Source of the DNA: Belliella aquatica
Lineage (GTDB): Bacteria > Bacteroidota > Bacteroidia > Cytophagales > Cyclobacteriaceae
Assembly: GCF_014637795.1 (NCBI RefSeq)
Contig: NZ_BMFD01000004.1
Coordinates: forward strand, 339,960 to 403,959
Reading direction: 5' to 3'
Length of the DNA stretch: 64,000 nucleotides
In this document: positions 55,882 through 64,000 of the stretch, one piece after another
Layout: each line of letters starts with the position of its first letter
Position numbering within the stretch: the stretch's first letter is position 1
Translations under genes and position numbers: made by a program
The notes under the pieces: model-generated
What the model was told of the DNA's origin: nothing
The model's database searches: none
Seen by the model: only the letters and a program-made list of their open reading frames with translations

Positions 55882-56055
55882 ATGTCAGAATTCAAAAAAG
55901 TATTAGATTTAGTAAACAGTCTAGAAGCGGATTTTACAAAATTCTATGAGCAAAATAACAATGCTGCTGGAACTCGAATCAGAAAAGGGATGCAAGAATT
56001 AAAAAACTTGGCGCAGGAAATTAGAAAAGAAGTTCAGGAGAAAAAGAACTCATAA
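55882..56055 (+). CDS. Histone H1-like mini-protein, copy 2
   Basis: A 57-residue protein from ATG at 55882. 'MSEFKKVLDLVNSLEADFTKFYEQ' is followed by 'NNAAGTRIRKG', a lysine-rich helix and 'EIRKEVQEKKNS'. It is closest to copy 3 (58149): both begin MSEF, share the leader TTTAAACATGTCAGAATT, and are followed by terminators. The likely role is non-specific DNA binding. Confidence 0.85.
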   Translation: MSEFKKVLDLVNSLEADFTKFYEQNNNAAGTRIRKGMQELKNLAQEIRKEVQEKKNS

Positions 56056-56085
56056 TATAATTAAAAGCCTATTAAACCAATTGTA

Positions 56086-56126
56086 TAAGTGCAAGCGACA
56101 AAGCGTGTTGTTTGCACTTAATTGTT
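56086..56126 (+). terminator. Terminator after H1-like copy 2
   Basis: TAAGTGCAA pairs with TTGCACTTA (56112-56120), with further partial pairing inside, followed by ATTGTTTT. Confidence 0.75.
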
Positions 56127-56351
56127 TTATTGATAGATCAGAAAATATGAGATAAGGTTAAAGATCGCCTTGAATATAGATATTTGTAAAAAATAATTTT
56201 ACTAAAAATTGTAAGCTGAATTTCATACAGGTTTCGACTGCTGATATAAGATGGTATAAAACTCTCCATAGTATTTACAAATTTGATTTTGATCATTTCA
56301 GAGATATCTTTGAAAAAAAATGAAATTAACTTCAAGTTTAAAGTGTTTTAA

Positions 56352-58016
56352 ATGGTCAATAGGAACTTGAAAAAAAATATGATTGAATTAGGGATTAAAA
56401 CTTTTTTGTTTTGCACAATTTATCTATGTAGCCATTACTATTCGGTTCAAGCACAGAATAGATCAGATTCTTTTTATCTAGCAGACAGCGCTCAGGTCAT
56501 GGAGCTGATTGAGAAGTCAAAGAAAAATACTGGATCAGACTACAGAGAGGCTATGTCTTTTGCTTTTCAGGCCAAAGAGTTAGCTTATCAATTGAATGAT
56601 TCAAAGTTAAAACTTGAAACTGAACTTAACTTAGGTAAATTTTTCTTTTACTTAGGGCTCTATTCAGAATCGCTAGAAAACACTATAGAAGTAATCAAAA
56701 TTGCAGAAGTTAATCAAGATGATTTGGGCTTTGCTAAAGGATACTTCCAATTTGGAAGTTTAAGATTAGTGATGGAAGATTATGCTCAAGCTCGAGAGTA
56801 TATCGAATTGGCGAGGAAGTATTTTTTGAAATATTATGGTGCTGAAGATGCAATAGATCGATTAAGTAGACTCACTATGCACAACAATCTTGGGGTTATA
56901 TACGCTGGATTGTCAGATTATCAAAAGGCAGAAGAGGAATTAAGAAAAGGGATTGCTTTATTAGATGATTCATCGGAATTTAAGACGATTACTATTCAGC
57001 TTTTTAATAATTTAGGAGATATTTATAGAAAATCTGATCGTATTGAAGAGGCCATCTCGTATTATTTTGTGGCCAAGAGCAAGTTAGAAGATGATTCAAA
57101 TCTATTGTTTGATGCCATGCTTGATCATAGCTTAGCTATATCTTATGTTGAAAAAGGGTCATATAATCAGGCAATTGAGGTTTTTCACCAAGGATTGTCC
57201 AAAGCAAAAGCTGTAAAAGGATATTCCCATATTCATCATATATCGAAAAGCTTATCAAGCTTTCATGATCAAATAGGGAACAAGGACTCTGCCTTTGTAT
57301 ATCTCAGTCAAAGTAAAATGTATGAGGACTCTCTTAATCTTAAAAACACTGCTGAAAATCTTCTTAAAGAAGAGTTGCTCTCCGAGTTTAGAGCAGAGAA
57401 AAATCAAATACAACGACTCTATGAAAAGAATAAAAATTTACTAATTACGTCAATTCTAGGTTTACTTTTGGTGTCTATTGTGTTATATGTTAGGGCAATT
57501 TTTGTCAGAAAAAATCTGGAAAAGGCTGAATTGGAAAGAGAGAAAATATCTCAAGTTGCAGAAAAAACATTAGAAGAAACAGTAATACTTAAAAGAAAAG
57601 TAGAAAATACTCAAAAAGAATTGACATTTGCTTCCATGCAAGCAATTCAAAAGGATGAAATGCTTAAGTCTCTTACCAAAAATCTATCTAAAAATGATAT
57701 ACTCAAAGAAGACCTAGATAAAATCTTAAATGGACTTAAAACAGGTCAAATGGGAAATACATTATCTGATTTTGAAATCCGCTTTAGTGGAGTTTATATT
57801 GGTTTTTTTGAAAAGTTAATCGAAGAATACCCTATCCTAACTCACAATGATAGAAGATTGAGCGCCTTTCTCAAGTTACAATTAACTACAAAAGAAATAT
57901 CTGCCATCACAGGACAAAGCATTAGAGCAATAGAAATGGGACGAACTAGGTTAAGGAAAAAACTCAATCTAACTAATTCCGAAATTAATCTCTATGATTT
58001 TTTTGTTGATTATTAA
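56352..58016 (+). CDS. TPR-repeat membrane regulator with C-terminal LuxR-like HTH
   Basis: A 554-residue protein. A signal-anchor or signal peptide (~12-35) is followed by about six TPR-like units (~40-330; e.g. 'GYFQFGSLRLVMEDYAQAREYIELARKYF' and 'NNLGVIYAGLSDYQKAEEEL'), one membrane segment (~357-380, 'LLITSILGLLLVSIVLYV'), a coiled coil (~385-450) and a C-terminal HTH ('LSAFLKLQLTTKEISAITGQSIRAIEMGRTRLRKKL'). The layout puts the TPR part in the periplasm and the HTH in the cytoplasm. It is a common Bacteroidota one-component regulator type; the target is unknown. Confidence 0.88.
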   Translation: MVNRNLKKNMIELGIKTFLFCTIYLCSHYYSVQAQNRSDSFYLADSAQVMELIEKSKKNTGSDYREAMSFAFQAKELAYQLNDSKLKLETELNLGKFFFYLGLYSESLENTIEVIKIAEVNQDDLGFAKGYFQFGSLRLVMEDYAQAREYIELARKYFLKYYGAEDAIDRLSRLTMHNNLGVIYAGLSDYQKAEEELRKGIALLDDSSEFKTITIQLFNNLGDIYRKSDRIEEAISYYFVAKSKLEDDSNLLFDAMLDHSLAISYVEKGSYNQAIEVFHQGLSKAKAVKGYSHIHHISKSLSSFHDQIGNKDSAFVYLSQSKMYEDSLNLKNTAENLLKEELLSEFRAEKNQIQRLYEKNKNLLITSILGLLLVSIVLYVRAIFVRKNLEKAELEREKISQVAEKTLEETVILKRKVENTQKELTFASMQAIQKDEMLKSLTKNLSKNDILKEDLDKILNGLKTGQMGNTLSDFEIRFSGVYIGFFEKLIEEYPILTHNDRRLSAFLKLQLTTKEISAITGQSIRAIEMGRTRLRKKLNLTNSEINLYDFFVDY

Positions 58017-58148
58017 GTAAAATTTTTTTGATTTTTCTCAAATGTGATAGAATTGTAGTAGTTGAAAAAACAATTCTTACAAGAGAAATGCAATATATTT
58101 GAAAGTCCACTAATCGGTGGATTTATCTTAAACTATAACAATTTAAAC

Positions 58149-58322
58149 ATGTCAGAATTTAACAAGCTAAAGGAAATGTTAGAAAGTCTTGAAGAAGACT
58201 TTGCAAAGTTCTATGAAAAGAAAAACAACGCAGCTGGTACAAGAGTCCGTAAAGGTTTAATGGAAATTAAAAATCTAGCCTCTGAAATTAGAAAAGATGT
58301 TCAAATGAAAAAAAATAACTAG
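58149..58322 (+). CDS. Histone H1-like mini-protein, copy 3
   Basis: The ATG at 58149 (57 residues) matches the start context of copy 2 (TTTAAACATGTCAGAATTT); an upstream TTG at 58062 in frame adds non-homologous residues and is rejected. It contains 'LEEDFAKFYEKKNNAAGTRVRKG' and ends 'EIRKDVQMKKNN'. It is about as similar to copy 2 as one expects for a recent duplicate. Confidence 0.88.
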   Translation: MSEFNKLKEMLESLEEDFAKFYEKKNNAAGTRVRKGLMEIKNLASEIRKDVQMKKNN

Positions 58323-58352
58323 TAGTTTTTGTTTAATCTTCAAATAAGTATT

Positions 58353-58387
58353 AAGCCCCATTCAAACCATGGTTGATTGGGGTTTAT
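58353..58387 (+). terminator. Terminator after H1-like copy 3
   Basis: AAGCCCCATTCAAACC pairs with GGTTGATTGGGGTTT (mismatches at two positions, loop AT), about 30 bp after the stop. Confidence 0.8.
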
Positions 58388-58439
58388 TAATAACATACTT
58401 TGAAGTGTGTTTTATTTTAGGTGTTTACAGCAAAATAAG

Positions 58440-58555
58440 AAAATGCTACGCCGCCGCGCACAAATGTGGACTATTAGCTGTCGACAGTTGACAATTATCC
58501 GCAAGATTATTTGTGACAAAATTACTTATTGGTGTCATCGCGGATAATCATATTA
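58440..58555 (+). repeat. Dispersed upstream repeat, copy A, with perfect 9-bp inverted arms
   Basis: ATTATCCGC (58494-58502) and GCGGATAAT (58540-58548) form perfect inverted arms around 37 bp. The copy begins CTACGCCGCCGCGCAC and has GGACTATT in common with copy B. The tail GCGGATAATCATATT is identical to copy B. It lies 24 bp before the AraC-like gene at 58579 and may be its operator. Confidence 0.65.
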
Positions 58556-58578
58556 AATTACTGTTAACTTGAACTTTC

Positions 58579-58989
58579 ATGCAATTCATAAAAAAAATAT
58601 ACAAATCTATTTCTAAGTCTAAAAAGAAAAACTTAATCAGAGAATTGAAATATTTATTAGAAGAAGACTTTGTTTACACCTATCCTGAATTTAGTTTGGA
58701 ATTCTTGGAACAAAAAACAGGAGCTGATCAAAAACTAATTAACCAGATATTACTATCAGAATATCAGCAGTCTTTTTACCAACTTACTCGTACCATGAGA
58801 ATTAACTGTCTTAAACAAGCGGTTAAAAATACAGCTACGGATACAAGCTTAAATGAATATACTTTTATTTGCGGTTATTCCCATACTGATGCCATGCTGC
58901 GAGATCTGAAAACCGAAACTGGGCTTGATTTTGATGAGTTTTGTCGATATACTAGAAATGTAAATGATAGGGTAGAAAGGAAAATTTAA
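58579..58989 (+). CDS. Degenerate AraC-like HTH protein, copy 2
   Basis: A 136-residue protein with a basic N-terminal extension (~1-25) and the double HTH: 'EFSLEFLEQKTGADQKLINQILLSEYQQSFYQLTRTMRINCLKQAVKN' and 'SLNEYTFICGYSHTDAMLRDLKTETGLDFDEFCRYTR'. It lacks a ligand domain. Its middle aligns with copies 1 and 3. The repeated sequence GTTTAATC-TTTAGA-AGGCGACTCC follows its stop. Confidence 0.7.
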   Translation: MQFIKKIYKSISKSKKKNLIRELKYLLEEDFVYTYPEFSLEFLEQKTGADQKLINQILLSEYQQSFYQLTRTMRINCLKQAVKNTATDTSLNEYTFICGYSHTDAMLRDLKTETGLDFDEFCRYTRNVNDRVERKI

Positions 58990-59007
58990 TTACTTAACTG
59001 CTTAGCT

Positions 59008-59044
59008 GTTTAATCTTTAGACAGGCGACTCCTCCAAATTCACG
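59008..59044 (+). repeat. Repeat unit downstream of AraC-like copy 2
   Basis: GTTTAATCTTTAGACAGGCGACTCC... is near-identical to 59707-59743, with a CTTTTTCACT-like tail later in both. The pair suggests a duplicated segment. Confidence 0.65.
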
Positions 59045-59122
59045 AATCCCCTCCTTTGGCTTTTTCACTTTGACCTTTTCACTAAAACTACTCAGTCCTT
59101 TTTACGAATCAATTATGTTTAA

Positions 59123-59137
59123 CGTTTTAACAAAACG
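59123..59137. promoter_or_regulatory. Short palindrome before AraC-like copy 3
   Basis: CGTTTT-AAC-AAAACG lies 8 bp upstream of the start at 59146 and could be an operator or part of the promoter. Confidence 0.35.
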
Positions 59138-59145
59138 ATCAATCA

Positions 59146-59514
59146 ATGAAAGAACTCAATTTAGATAACATCAGAAAATATATCATAGAGCAGGAATTGT
59201 ATAAAAATCCAGATTTAGATAGTTGGCTGCTTGCTCAAAAGTTAGAAATGGAAGAAGATGCTTTGCTTAATGATATCAAACAGAATACAGGTAAACATTT
59301 TAAGCAATTTTTAAACGATATAAGGATAGCGTTTTTGGTGCAAGAATTAGATAAAGCGTTCCTGTTTCAAAAGCCTGGATACTATTATAAACTCTCAGGG
59401 TTTAAGTCTAGAACGCCATTTGAGCGGATGTTCAAGAAAGAAACGGGAGTGACATTAAGTGAATACATTAGGAAATTGAAAGAAGCAAATCAGAATAGTG
59501 ATTCTTATAAATAG
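59146..59514 (+). CDS. AraC-like HTH protein, copy 3
   Basis: A 122-residue protein and the best preserved of the three. The first HTH reads 'NPDLDSWLLAQKLEMEEDALLNDIKQNTGKHFKQFLNDIRIAFLVQEL' and the second 'YYKLSGFKSRTPFERMFKKETGVTLSEYIRKLK', close to the AraC consensus F-x-s-x-s-x-F-x(2)-x-F-K-x(2)-x-G. It has no effector domain. Function is presumably DNA binding only. Confidence 0.8.
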   Translation: MKELNLDNIRKYIIEQELYKNPDLDSWLLAQKLEMEEDALLNDIKQNTGKHFKQFLNDIRIAFLVQELDKAFLFQKPGYYYKLSGFKSRTPFERMFKKETGVTLSEYIRKLKEANQNSDSYK

Positions 59515-59978
59515 ATGAATTGATATTTAAATAAAAAAATACAAATGACAGTTTTTACTGATAGAGAAGATATACTCTTTAAACTCAATATAGCGATGGA
59601 TTTTCAGGAGGTTTATAAAGATTCAGGTCTAAACTTAATAAAGTTAGCCTTTATAGACTTTGACCTTTTTACATTTCTCTAATATATCTAAAAGTCCTCG
59701 AAAATTGTTTAATCGTTTAGAGAGGCGACTCCGTCCTATTCACTTTCTCTTCTTTCTTTAACTTTTGTCCTTTTCCCTATATGCATCATCCTTAGCAAAT
59801 CTGAAAAAAATCAATATTTTTTTCATCAGTAGTGATTCATTAGTAATCTATTACTTTTCATTTACTTCATTTAGGATTGTGATAGAATTGTGATAGTACT
59901 TTTTTTTGGATTGGACGGATTAGCGTCTACCATTGCAAATAAAATTAGTAGGTGCGATTAAGCGCTAGTTTTTATAAT
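59515..59978. other. Intergenic region before the adhesin gene
   Basis: About 460 bp. A 45-codon frame (59545-59682, 'DREDILFKLNIAMDFQEVYKDSG') is noted but not called. The repeat unit at 59707-59743 copies 59008-59044. No clear TAnnTTTG element was seen near 59979. Confidence 0.5.
59707..59743 (+). repeat. Repeat unit, second copy
   Basis: GTTTAATCGTTTAGAGAGGCGACTCC... matches the unit at 59008-59044 with a one-base insertion. It lies upstream of the adhesin gene. Confidence 0.65.
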
Positions 59979-62900
59979 ATGAATACTACACAAATGAATA
60001 AAATTTACGCTCAAACAAGCAATCATGATGGATGGTTTAAAAAAAGTGGAAAATGGAATATGTTCTCTTTTACACTTATCCTATTTTTAAAATATATTAT
60101 TTTTATCAACCCGGTTCATGCCCAACAAGCCTATTCTCTTAATCAATGGGATTCTGAAGTAATACCAAATGTAAACACGTCAATTTTGGGTATTGCTCAC
60201 AACGGTACAGATACCTGGATGGCTATAAATGATAACCAAGTATTTACAAGTAGCGATGGTTCCACTTGGACGGCAATTACTTCTAATTATGCCACTGTAG
60301 GGATTCAGATACCTCAAAATTTAACATACGATAACGGAAGATGGAAAATTTCAGATTTATCAAACGGCATCGTTTGGAGTAATGATAATGGAGCTACCTG
60401 GACAACAACTGCTAGCCCACCTAGTGAATTAGATGTACAAAATTTTCAATTTTTTAATAGCTATGCATCTAGAGGTAATGTTTGGATTGGAACTCCATAT
60501 GTTACAGATTTTAATACACTTTTTGGTGACCCTATTACTGGAAAAGCATTATTTATTACAACAGATAATGGTGCTAATTGGACAATGAAACCGATTGGTA
60601 ACTCTGATTGGTCTGGTGCTGCGTTAACTAATGGGGTTTATACATCCTTTACCTCTTTAGCTTATGGGCTAAACGATCGTGTTGTGGCAGTAGGAGATGA
60701 GATTGCTTACAGTGATAATGATGGAGATACTTGGGTAGTTGTTAATAAACCGACTAATGAACAGCTTACACAACTTTCAACGGATGGGAATGGGAATTGG
60801 GTAGCTGCAGGTACACAATCTGTTGCATATAGTAGCAATAACGGACTAACTTGGCAACTAGGAACTATATCCATAAGTGGCGATGCCAATTTAACAGCGC
60901 TATCTTATGGCTTAAACTTTGAAGGTAATCCAACGTGGTCTGTTATTACAGCCAATTCCCAATTTGGTGGTATGCAAATTAGATATAGTGAAGATGGAGG
61001 TGCAACTTGGAATACGGGACAATTTAGCACACCAGCTTCAGTTAATTTCCCAAGTGGAACTCAACAGGCAGCTTATGGTCCTGAAGGTTTTCGATTTGTT
61101 TTTGGAGATTTATTAATTTACCCTCGTATCATACAAATTCCAGCTGTTATAGAGTTAGTAGATCCTAACTTCGATAACCAAATTGTTAGTCCAGGTCAGA
61201 ATATCAACCTACCTTTTCGAGTAAAAGATACAGAGGGAGAAATTATTCAGCAACAAAGTGATATTGTATATGAAGTTTTGAGCGGCGGCGGATCAGTAAG
61301 TCCCGCAGGGCCAATGACAACTACAAATGGAACCGCTTCTACCAATTGGACTGTGGGTACAACTTTTGGTGTCAATGAGCTGAAAGCCTCAATTCAGGGA
61401 GAGAGTGTTGAAACGATTGTAACGGCAACTGTTGTTTATCCAGCGCCTACAAACCTGTTTCCTATGCCTGGTACGGATGATGTCGAAATATTTTTCGAGC
61501 AAGAATTTGCATCAAACATCACGAATTATGAGTATCAATTAGATGATGGCACTTGGCAAGCAATAAGTCCAGCAGATGGCACAAGCCCTATCACAATTTC
61601 AGGACTTACGCAAGGAACAGAAGTGGGTATCCGTCTTCGCGCAACGGACGGAAGTATTTCTGGTCTCGAATCAGCACAGATTTTCATCACACCTGGGGCT
61701 CCCTCAGCACCTACAGGCTTGAGTGCCTCCGGAATTGGTGAGGCTGTAATTGCGTTTACGGAACCAGAAATTGGAGCTCCATTTACAAATTATGAATATT
61801 CTTTAGATGGTGGTGCTTGGCAAGCGTTTAGTCCTGCTGTTACAACCAGCCCAGTAACCATTTCTCCACTTACTAATGATCAGCAATACAGTATACGATT
61901 AAGAGCAGTAAACAGTGCTGGAGCAGGTGCAGCTTCTCAGCCAGTTACCGCTATACCGGGAACCTTTGTGCCAAATATTACCCTATCTCCAGAAACCAAT
62001 GCCTTTAAAGTGACCATTACGAATTGGCAGGATTTTCTGAATAGTGACCCTGGTATTGATGATCCAAATACTCAGCCTGCTATTCAAACTGCTGTTCAGA
62101 TTAATTTAACGCTCAATGGGGTGACTACAAGTCACCAAACTATTTTTGCACCTTGGGCAGGTGAACTTTATAATGGCACTGCAGGAGAATTTATATTCCC
62201 TACAAACTCTGGTTATGCATCTTGGGATCCTTCTCCAAGTGTTGTTGGTGGCCAAGAATATCAGGTATCTTTACAACTTGCTTATCAGGATTTTCAAAAT
62301 CCGCTGTCCCCGTTAAGTAATACGGTTTCGATTACGCCAAATTCTCCTCCACCTGCAGCAACACCAGTTATTTCTGCTGTTTCTTCTAATGCTGGAGGCG
62401 GTGTAAGTATTACTATAGAGAATACAGACGATTATGAAAGTTTATCATCAGGACGATGGAATGTACAAGTTTCAATAGATGGTGGGAACACTTTTATTCC
62501 AGATGTAATTAATATTTGGGCGTTCGCATTTCCATCTACCTATCCAACCTTTGCTTTTCCACCGCAAGGCGGTGATCCTTTAATAAATGATCAGGCCTAT
62601 GATGTGGTTATCAAGTTGATAGATACTTATAATCAAATTGGCACAAGTGGGCCGAGTAATCAGGTAACGGTTACACCACAAGCACCAACACCTCCACCAA
62701 CACCTGTGATTACAAGTGTCGTGCCAGGAGATCAAACGCTTACACTCCAAATCGATATACCAGCAGGCTCTGTGTGGGATAGATTACAATACAAAACCAC
62801 CAATGGAAATTGGGAAACAGTACAAGTCAATCCATCTTTGACTTTTGGGCCAAAAACGGAAGCTTATACAGGTACAGCAATTATTGAATATGATACATCT

Positions 62901-64000
62901 TTTGAACCATTCCGAGTTTGTATGGATGGAGATGGTAATGTTTTAGATGGAGTAGATATATCATTTTGTTCTTTTGATGAAGATGATAATTCCACGGGAA
63001 ATTCAGTTGGATTTAATCCAGCTGCCAAACTTGTCAATGGTACTTTATATGGAGTAACGCTTCGTACGTTTAGTTTTGAGACTGGACTTCAAGGAGTAAG
63101 TGAGGAAGTGAGTGGCACGCCAGAAGCGCCAACAGCTCCCGAAACGCCGACAATTTCAAACGTAATACCAGGTGATCAAACACTTACCTTAGAATTTAAT
63201 ATCCCTGCTGGTTCCGCTTGGGATCGTATTGAATATAAAACTTCTAATGGTACCTACATTAGTGGTGTGATAGATCCTGTAGCTAATGGATTGGTAACAG
63301 AGGCTTACACGGGCACCATTACCATAGATACGGATACGTCTCAAGATTTTCAGTGTAACCAAAATGGTACTATAATTAATTGGGTAGGAGTTGATTTCTC
63401 GACATTTACTGTTTACACTGGTTTTGGTTCAGACCCAACGGATGCTGGTTTACCCCAGGGATTAGATCGATATCTCCTAATTGATGAAAGTTCTATATGT
63501 GAAGATTCTTCTATCGGTGGCCAATGGGAACTAGCTGGTTTAGTTAACGGAACAGCATACAATGTAAAAATCAGAGCCTTTAATTCGTTTAATACCCTTT
63601 TTGCAGAAAGTAATGAGGTGAGTGGTACGCCAAATCTTCCAGTTATAGAACTTACTATTTCAGATCCGATCTTGACTAAGACCAAAGATTATGACGGAAC
63701 GACAAGTGCGGATGTTACGGCAGGAGCATTGAGTGGAGTTGCCACAGGTGAAGACGTGACGGTAGCTGCTGTTGCGACTTATGATGATGAAACTGTTGGT
63801 ACAGGCAAGACGATAACGGTTGTTTATACTTTGAGTGGAGCAGATGCTGCTAATTATACGACTCCCGCAGATTTTGTGGTAACAGATGGTGAAATCACGA
63901 CCAAGTCGTTGACGATCGCTGACCCAACTTTGACCAAGACTAAGACCTACGACGGTACGACAAGTGCAGATGTTACAGCCGGAGCATTGAGTGGAGTTGC
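59979..64000 (+). CDS. Giant exported adhesin with BNR-like, Ig, FN3 and YDG repeats (3' end missing)
   Basis: The frame is open from ATG at 59979 to the right edge (1340 visible codons, no stop). A hydrophobic signal segment ends near 'NPVHAQ' (~residue 50); the start could be the ATG at 60060. Residues ~60-390 carry six or more Asp-box-like repeats (S-x-D-G-x-T-W, as in 'SSDGSTWT', 'SNDNGATWT', 'SEDGGATWN'), a sialidase-like propeller. An Ig-like (Big-1) domain (~390-480) and FN3-type modules follow, including two copies of 'PGDQTLTL-x-IPAGS-x-WDR' near 62720 and 63170. YDG repeats of 86 residues start at ~63650 ('DYDGTTSADVTAGALSG'). It is probably surface-exposed and may continue for thousands of residues. 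Confidence 0.85.
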   Translation, partial: MNTTQMNKIYAQTSNHDGWFKKSGKWNMFSFTLILFLKYIIFINPVHAQQAYSLNQWDSEVIPNVNTSILGIAHNGTDTWMAINDNQVFTSSDGSTWTAITSNYATVGIQIPQNLTYDNGRWKISDLSNGIVWSNDNGATWTTTASPPSELDVQNFQFFNSYASRGNVWIGTPYVTDFNTLFGDPITGKALFITTDNGANWTMKPIGNSDWSGAALTNGVYTSFTSLAYGLNDRVVAVGDEIAYSDNDGDTWVVVNKPTNEQLTQLSTDGNGNWVAAGTQSVAYSSNNGLTWQLGTISISGDANLTALSYGLNFEGNPTWSVITANSQFGGMQIRYSEDGGATWNTGQFSTPASVNFPSGTQQAAYGPEGFRFVFGDLLIYPRIIQIPAVIELVDPNFDNQIVSPGQNINLPFRVKDTEGEIIQQQSDIVYEVLSGGGSVSPAGPMTTTNGTASTNWTVGTTFGVNELKASIQGESVETIVTATVVYPAPTNLFPMPGTDDVEIFFEQEFASNITNYEYQLDDGTWQAISPADGTSPITISGLTQGTEVGIRLRATDGSISGLESAQIFITPGAPSAPTGLSASGIGEAVIAFTEPEIGAPFTNYEYSLDGGAWQAFSPAVTTSPVTISPLTNDQQYSIRLRAVNSAGAGAASQPVTAIPGTFVPNITLSPETNAFKVTITNWQDFLNSDPGIDDPNTQPAIQTAVQINLTLNGVTTSHQTIFAPWAGELYNGTAGEFIFPTNSGYASWDPSPSVVGGQEYQVSLQLAYQDFQNPLSPLSNTVSITPNSPPPAATPVISAVSSNAGGGVSITIENTDDYESLSSGRWNVQVSIDGGNTFIPDVINIWAFAFPSTYPTFAFPPQGGDPLINDQAYDVVIKLIDTYNQIGTSGPSNQVTVTPQAPTPPPTPVITSVVPGDQTLTLQIDIPAGSVWDRLQYKTTNGNWETVQVNPSLTFGPKTEAYTGTAIIEYDTSFEPFRVCMDGDGNVLDGVDISFCSFDEDDNSTGNSVGFNPAAKLVNGTLYGVTLRTFSFETGLQGVSEEVSGTPEAPTAPETPTISNVIPGDQTLTLEFNIPAGSAWDRIEYKTSNGTYISGVIDPVANGLVTEAYTGTITIDTDTSQDFQCNQNGTIINWVGVDFSTFTVYTGFGSDPTDAGLPQGLDRYLLIDESSICEDSSIGGQWELAGLVNGTAYNVKIRAFNSFNTLFAESNEVSGTPNLPVIELTISDPILTKTKDYDGTTSADVTAGALSGVATGEDVTVAAVATYDDETVGTGKTITVVYTLSGADAANYTTPADFVVTDGEITTKSLTIADPTLTKTKTYDGTTSADVTAGALSGV
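63650..64000 (+). repeat. Tandem YDG repeats, 258-bp period
   Basis: The unit starting SDPILTKTKDYDG (63660) recurs as ADPTLTKTKTYDG (63918), with DNA nearly identical across 'ACAAGTGC-GATGTTAC' and 'GGAGCATTGAGTGGAGTTGC'. The second unit is cut by the window edge, so more are likely beyond it. Confidence 0.85.

Noticed and set aside
58062..58148. Longer H1-like copy 3 starting at TTG
   Set aside because: Copies 2 and 3 share their start context at the ATG, and the upstream residues have no counterpart in the other copies.
49838..58555. Integron attC-like sites for the dispersed repeats
   Set aside because: The arms lack the paired core sites of attC and no integrase is present in the window.
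59545..59682. 45-codon frame with 'DREDILFKLNIAMDFQEVYKDSG'
   Set aside because: The second half is low-complexity hydrophobic sequence and no ribosome-binding or operon context supports it.
1..64000. CRISPR arrays, rRNA or tRNA genes and known insertion sequences
   Set aside because: No regularly spaced repeats, no tRNA-like cloverleaf and no transposase frame were recognised anywhere in the window.

Overview
The window is low-GC bacterial DNA with the hallmarks of Bacteroidota, most likely Cytophagales (Cyclobacteriaceae-like): several TonB-dependent receptors (one with a carboxypeptidase-like N-terminal domain), weak ribosome-binding sites, degenerate AraC-type regulators, YDG-repeat adhesin modules, histone H1-like mini-proteins and mobilization genes of the kind seen in this phylum. 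No rRNA, tRNA or CRISPR array was found. The organism assignment is inference from gene families.

Region 1 (1-14905, + strand) is the end of an extracellular contractile injection system (eCIS) locus. A baseplate protein (Afp12-like, cut by the left edge), a 1840-residue tape-measure protein and the eCIS AAA+ ATPase overlap head to tail. They are followed by five tightly packed accessory genes: a PLD/Ig-like protein, a DUF4407 membrane protein, an exported protein, a membrane-anchored GH18 fold that has lost its catalytic residues, and a two-helix membrane protein.

Region 2 (14909-26219, - strand) is a four-gene operon converging on the eCIS genes: an nSTAND1-type NTPase with coiled coil and beta-propeller, a paralogue without a P-loop, a TonB-dependent receptor with an unusual N-terminus, and an MFS-type transporter with a large soluble C-terminal domain. 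Region 3 (26763-30884) is a large DUF4157 protein, the family tied to eCIS cargo or effectors.

Region 4 (31158-36500) is a mobilization module: a small DnaT-like protein, an oriT-like hairpin cluster, MobC, a MOB-P relaxase and a VirD4/TraG coupling protein. Directly behind it is an AbiE-like regulator/nucleotidyltransferase pair, flanked by two copies of the last ~120 bp of the coupling-protein gene. The toxin-like gene has an internal deletion.

Region 5 (36666-47662) holds redox, metal and respiratory genes: ArsR regulator, CxxC mini-thioredoxin, ArsP-type permease, two exported acetolactate-decarboxylase-like proteins (one fused to FmdE), DinB, a 1-Cys peroxiredoxin, cytochrome bd oxidase (cydAB), and a TonB receptor coupled to a thioredoxin-like protein.

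Region 6 (47663-59978) is gene-poor and plasmid- or ICE-like: an ArdC-type antirestriction protein, three histone H1-like mini-genes, three degenerate AraC-like regulators, a GAF/PAS sensor lacking its kinase domain, an actin-like ATPase that looks circularly permuted next to a bactofilin, a TPR-HTH regulator, a decayed gene, and a dispersed repeat carrying GCGGATAATCAT. Region 7 (59979-64000) is the start of a giant exported adhesin (BNR-like, Ig, FN3 and YDG repeats) running off the right edge.
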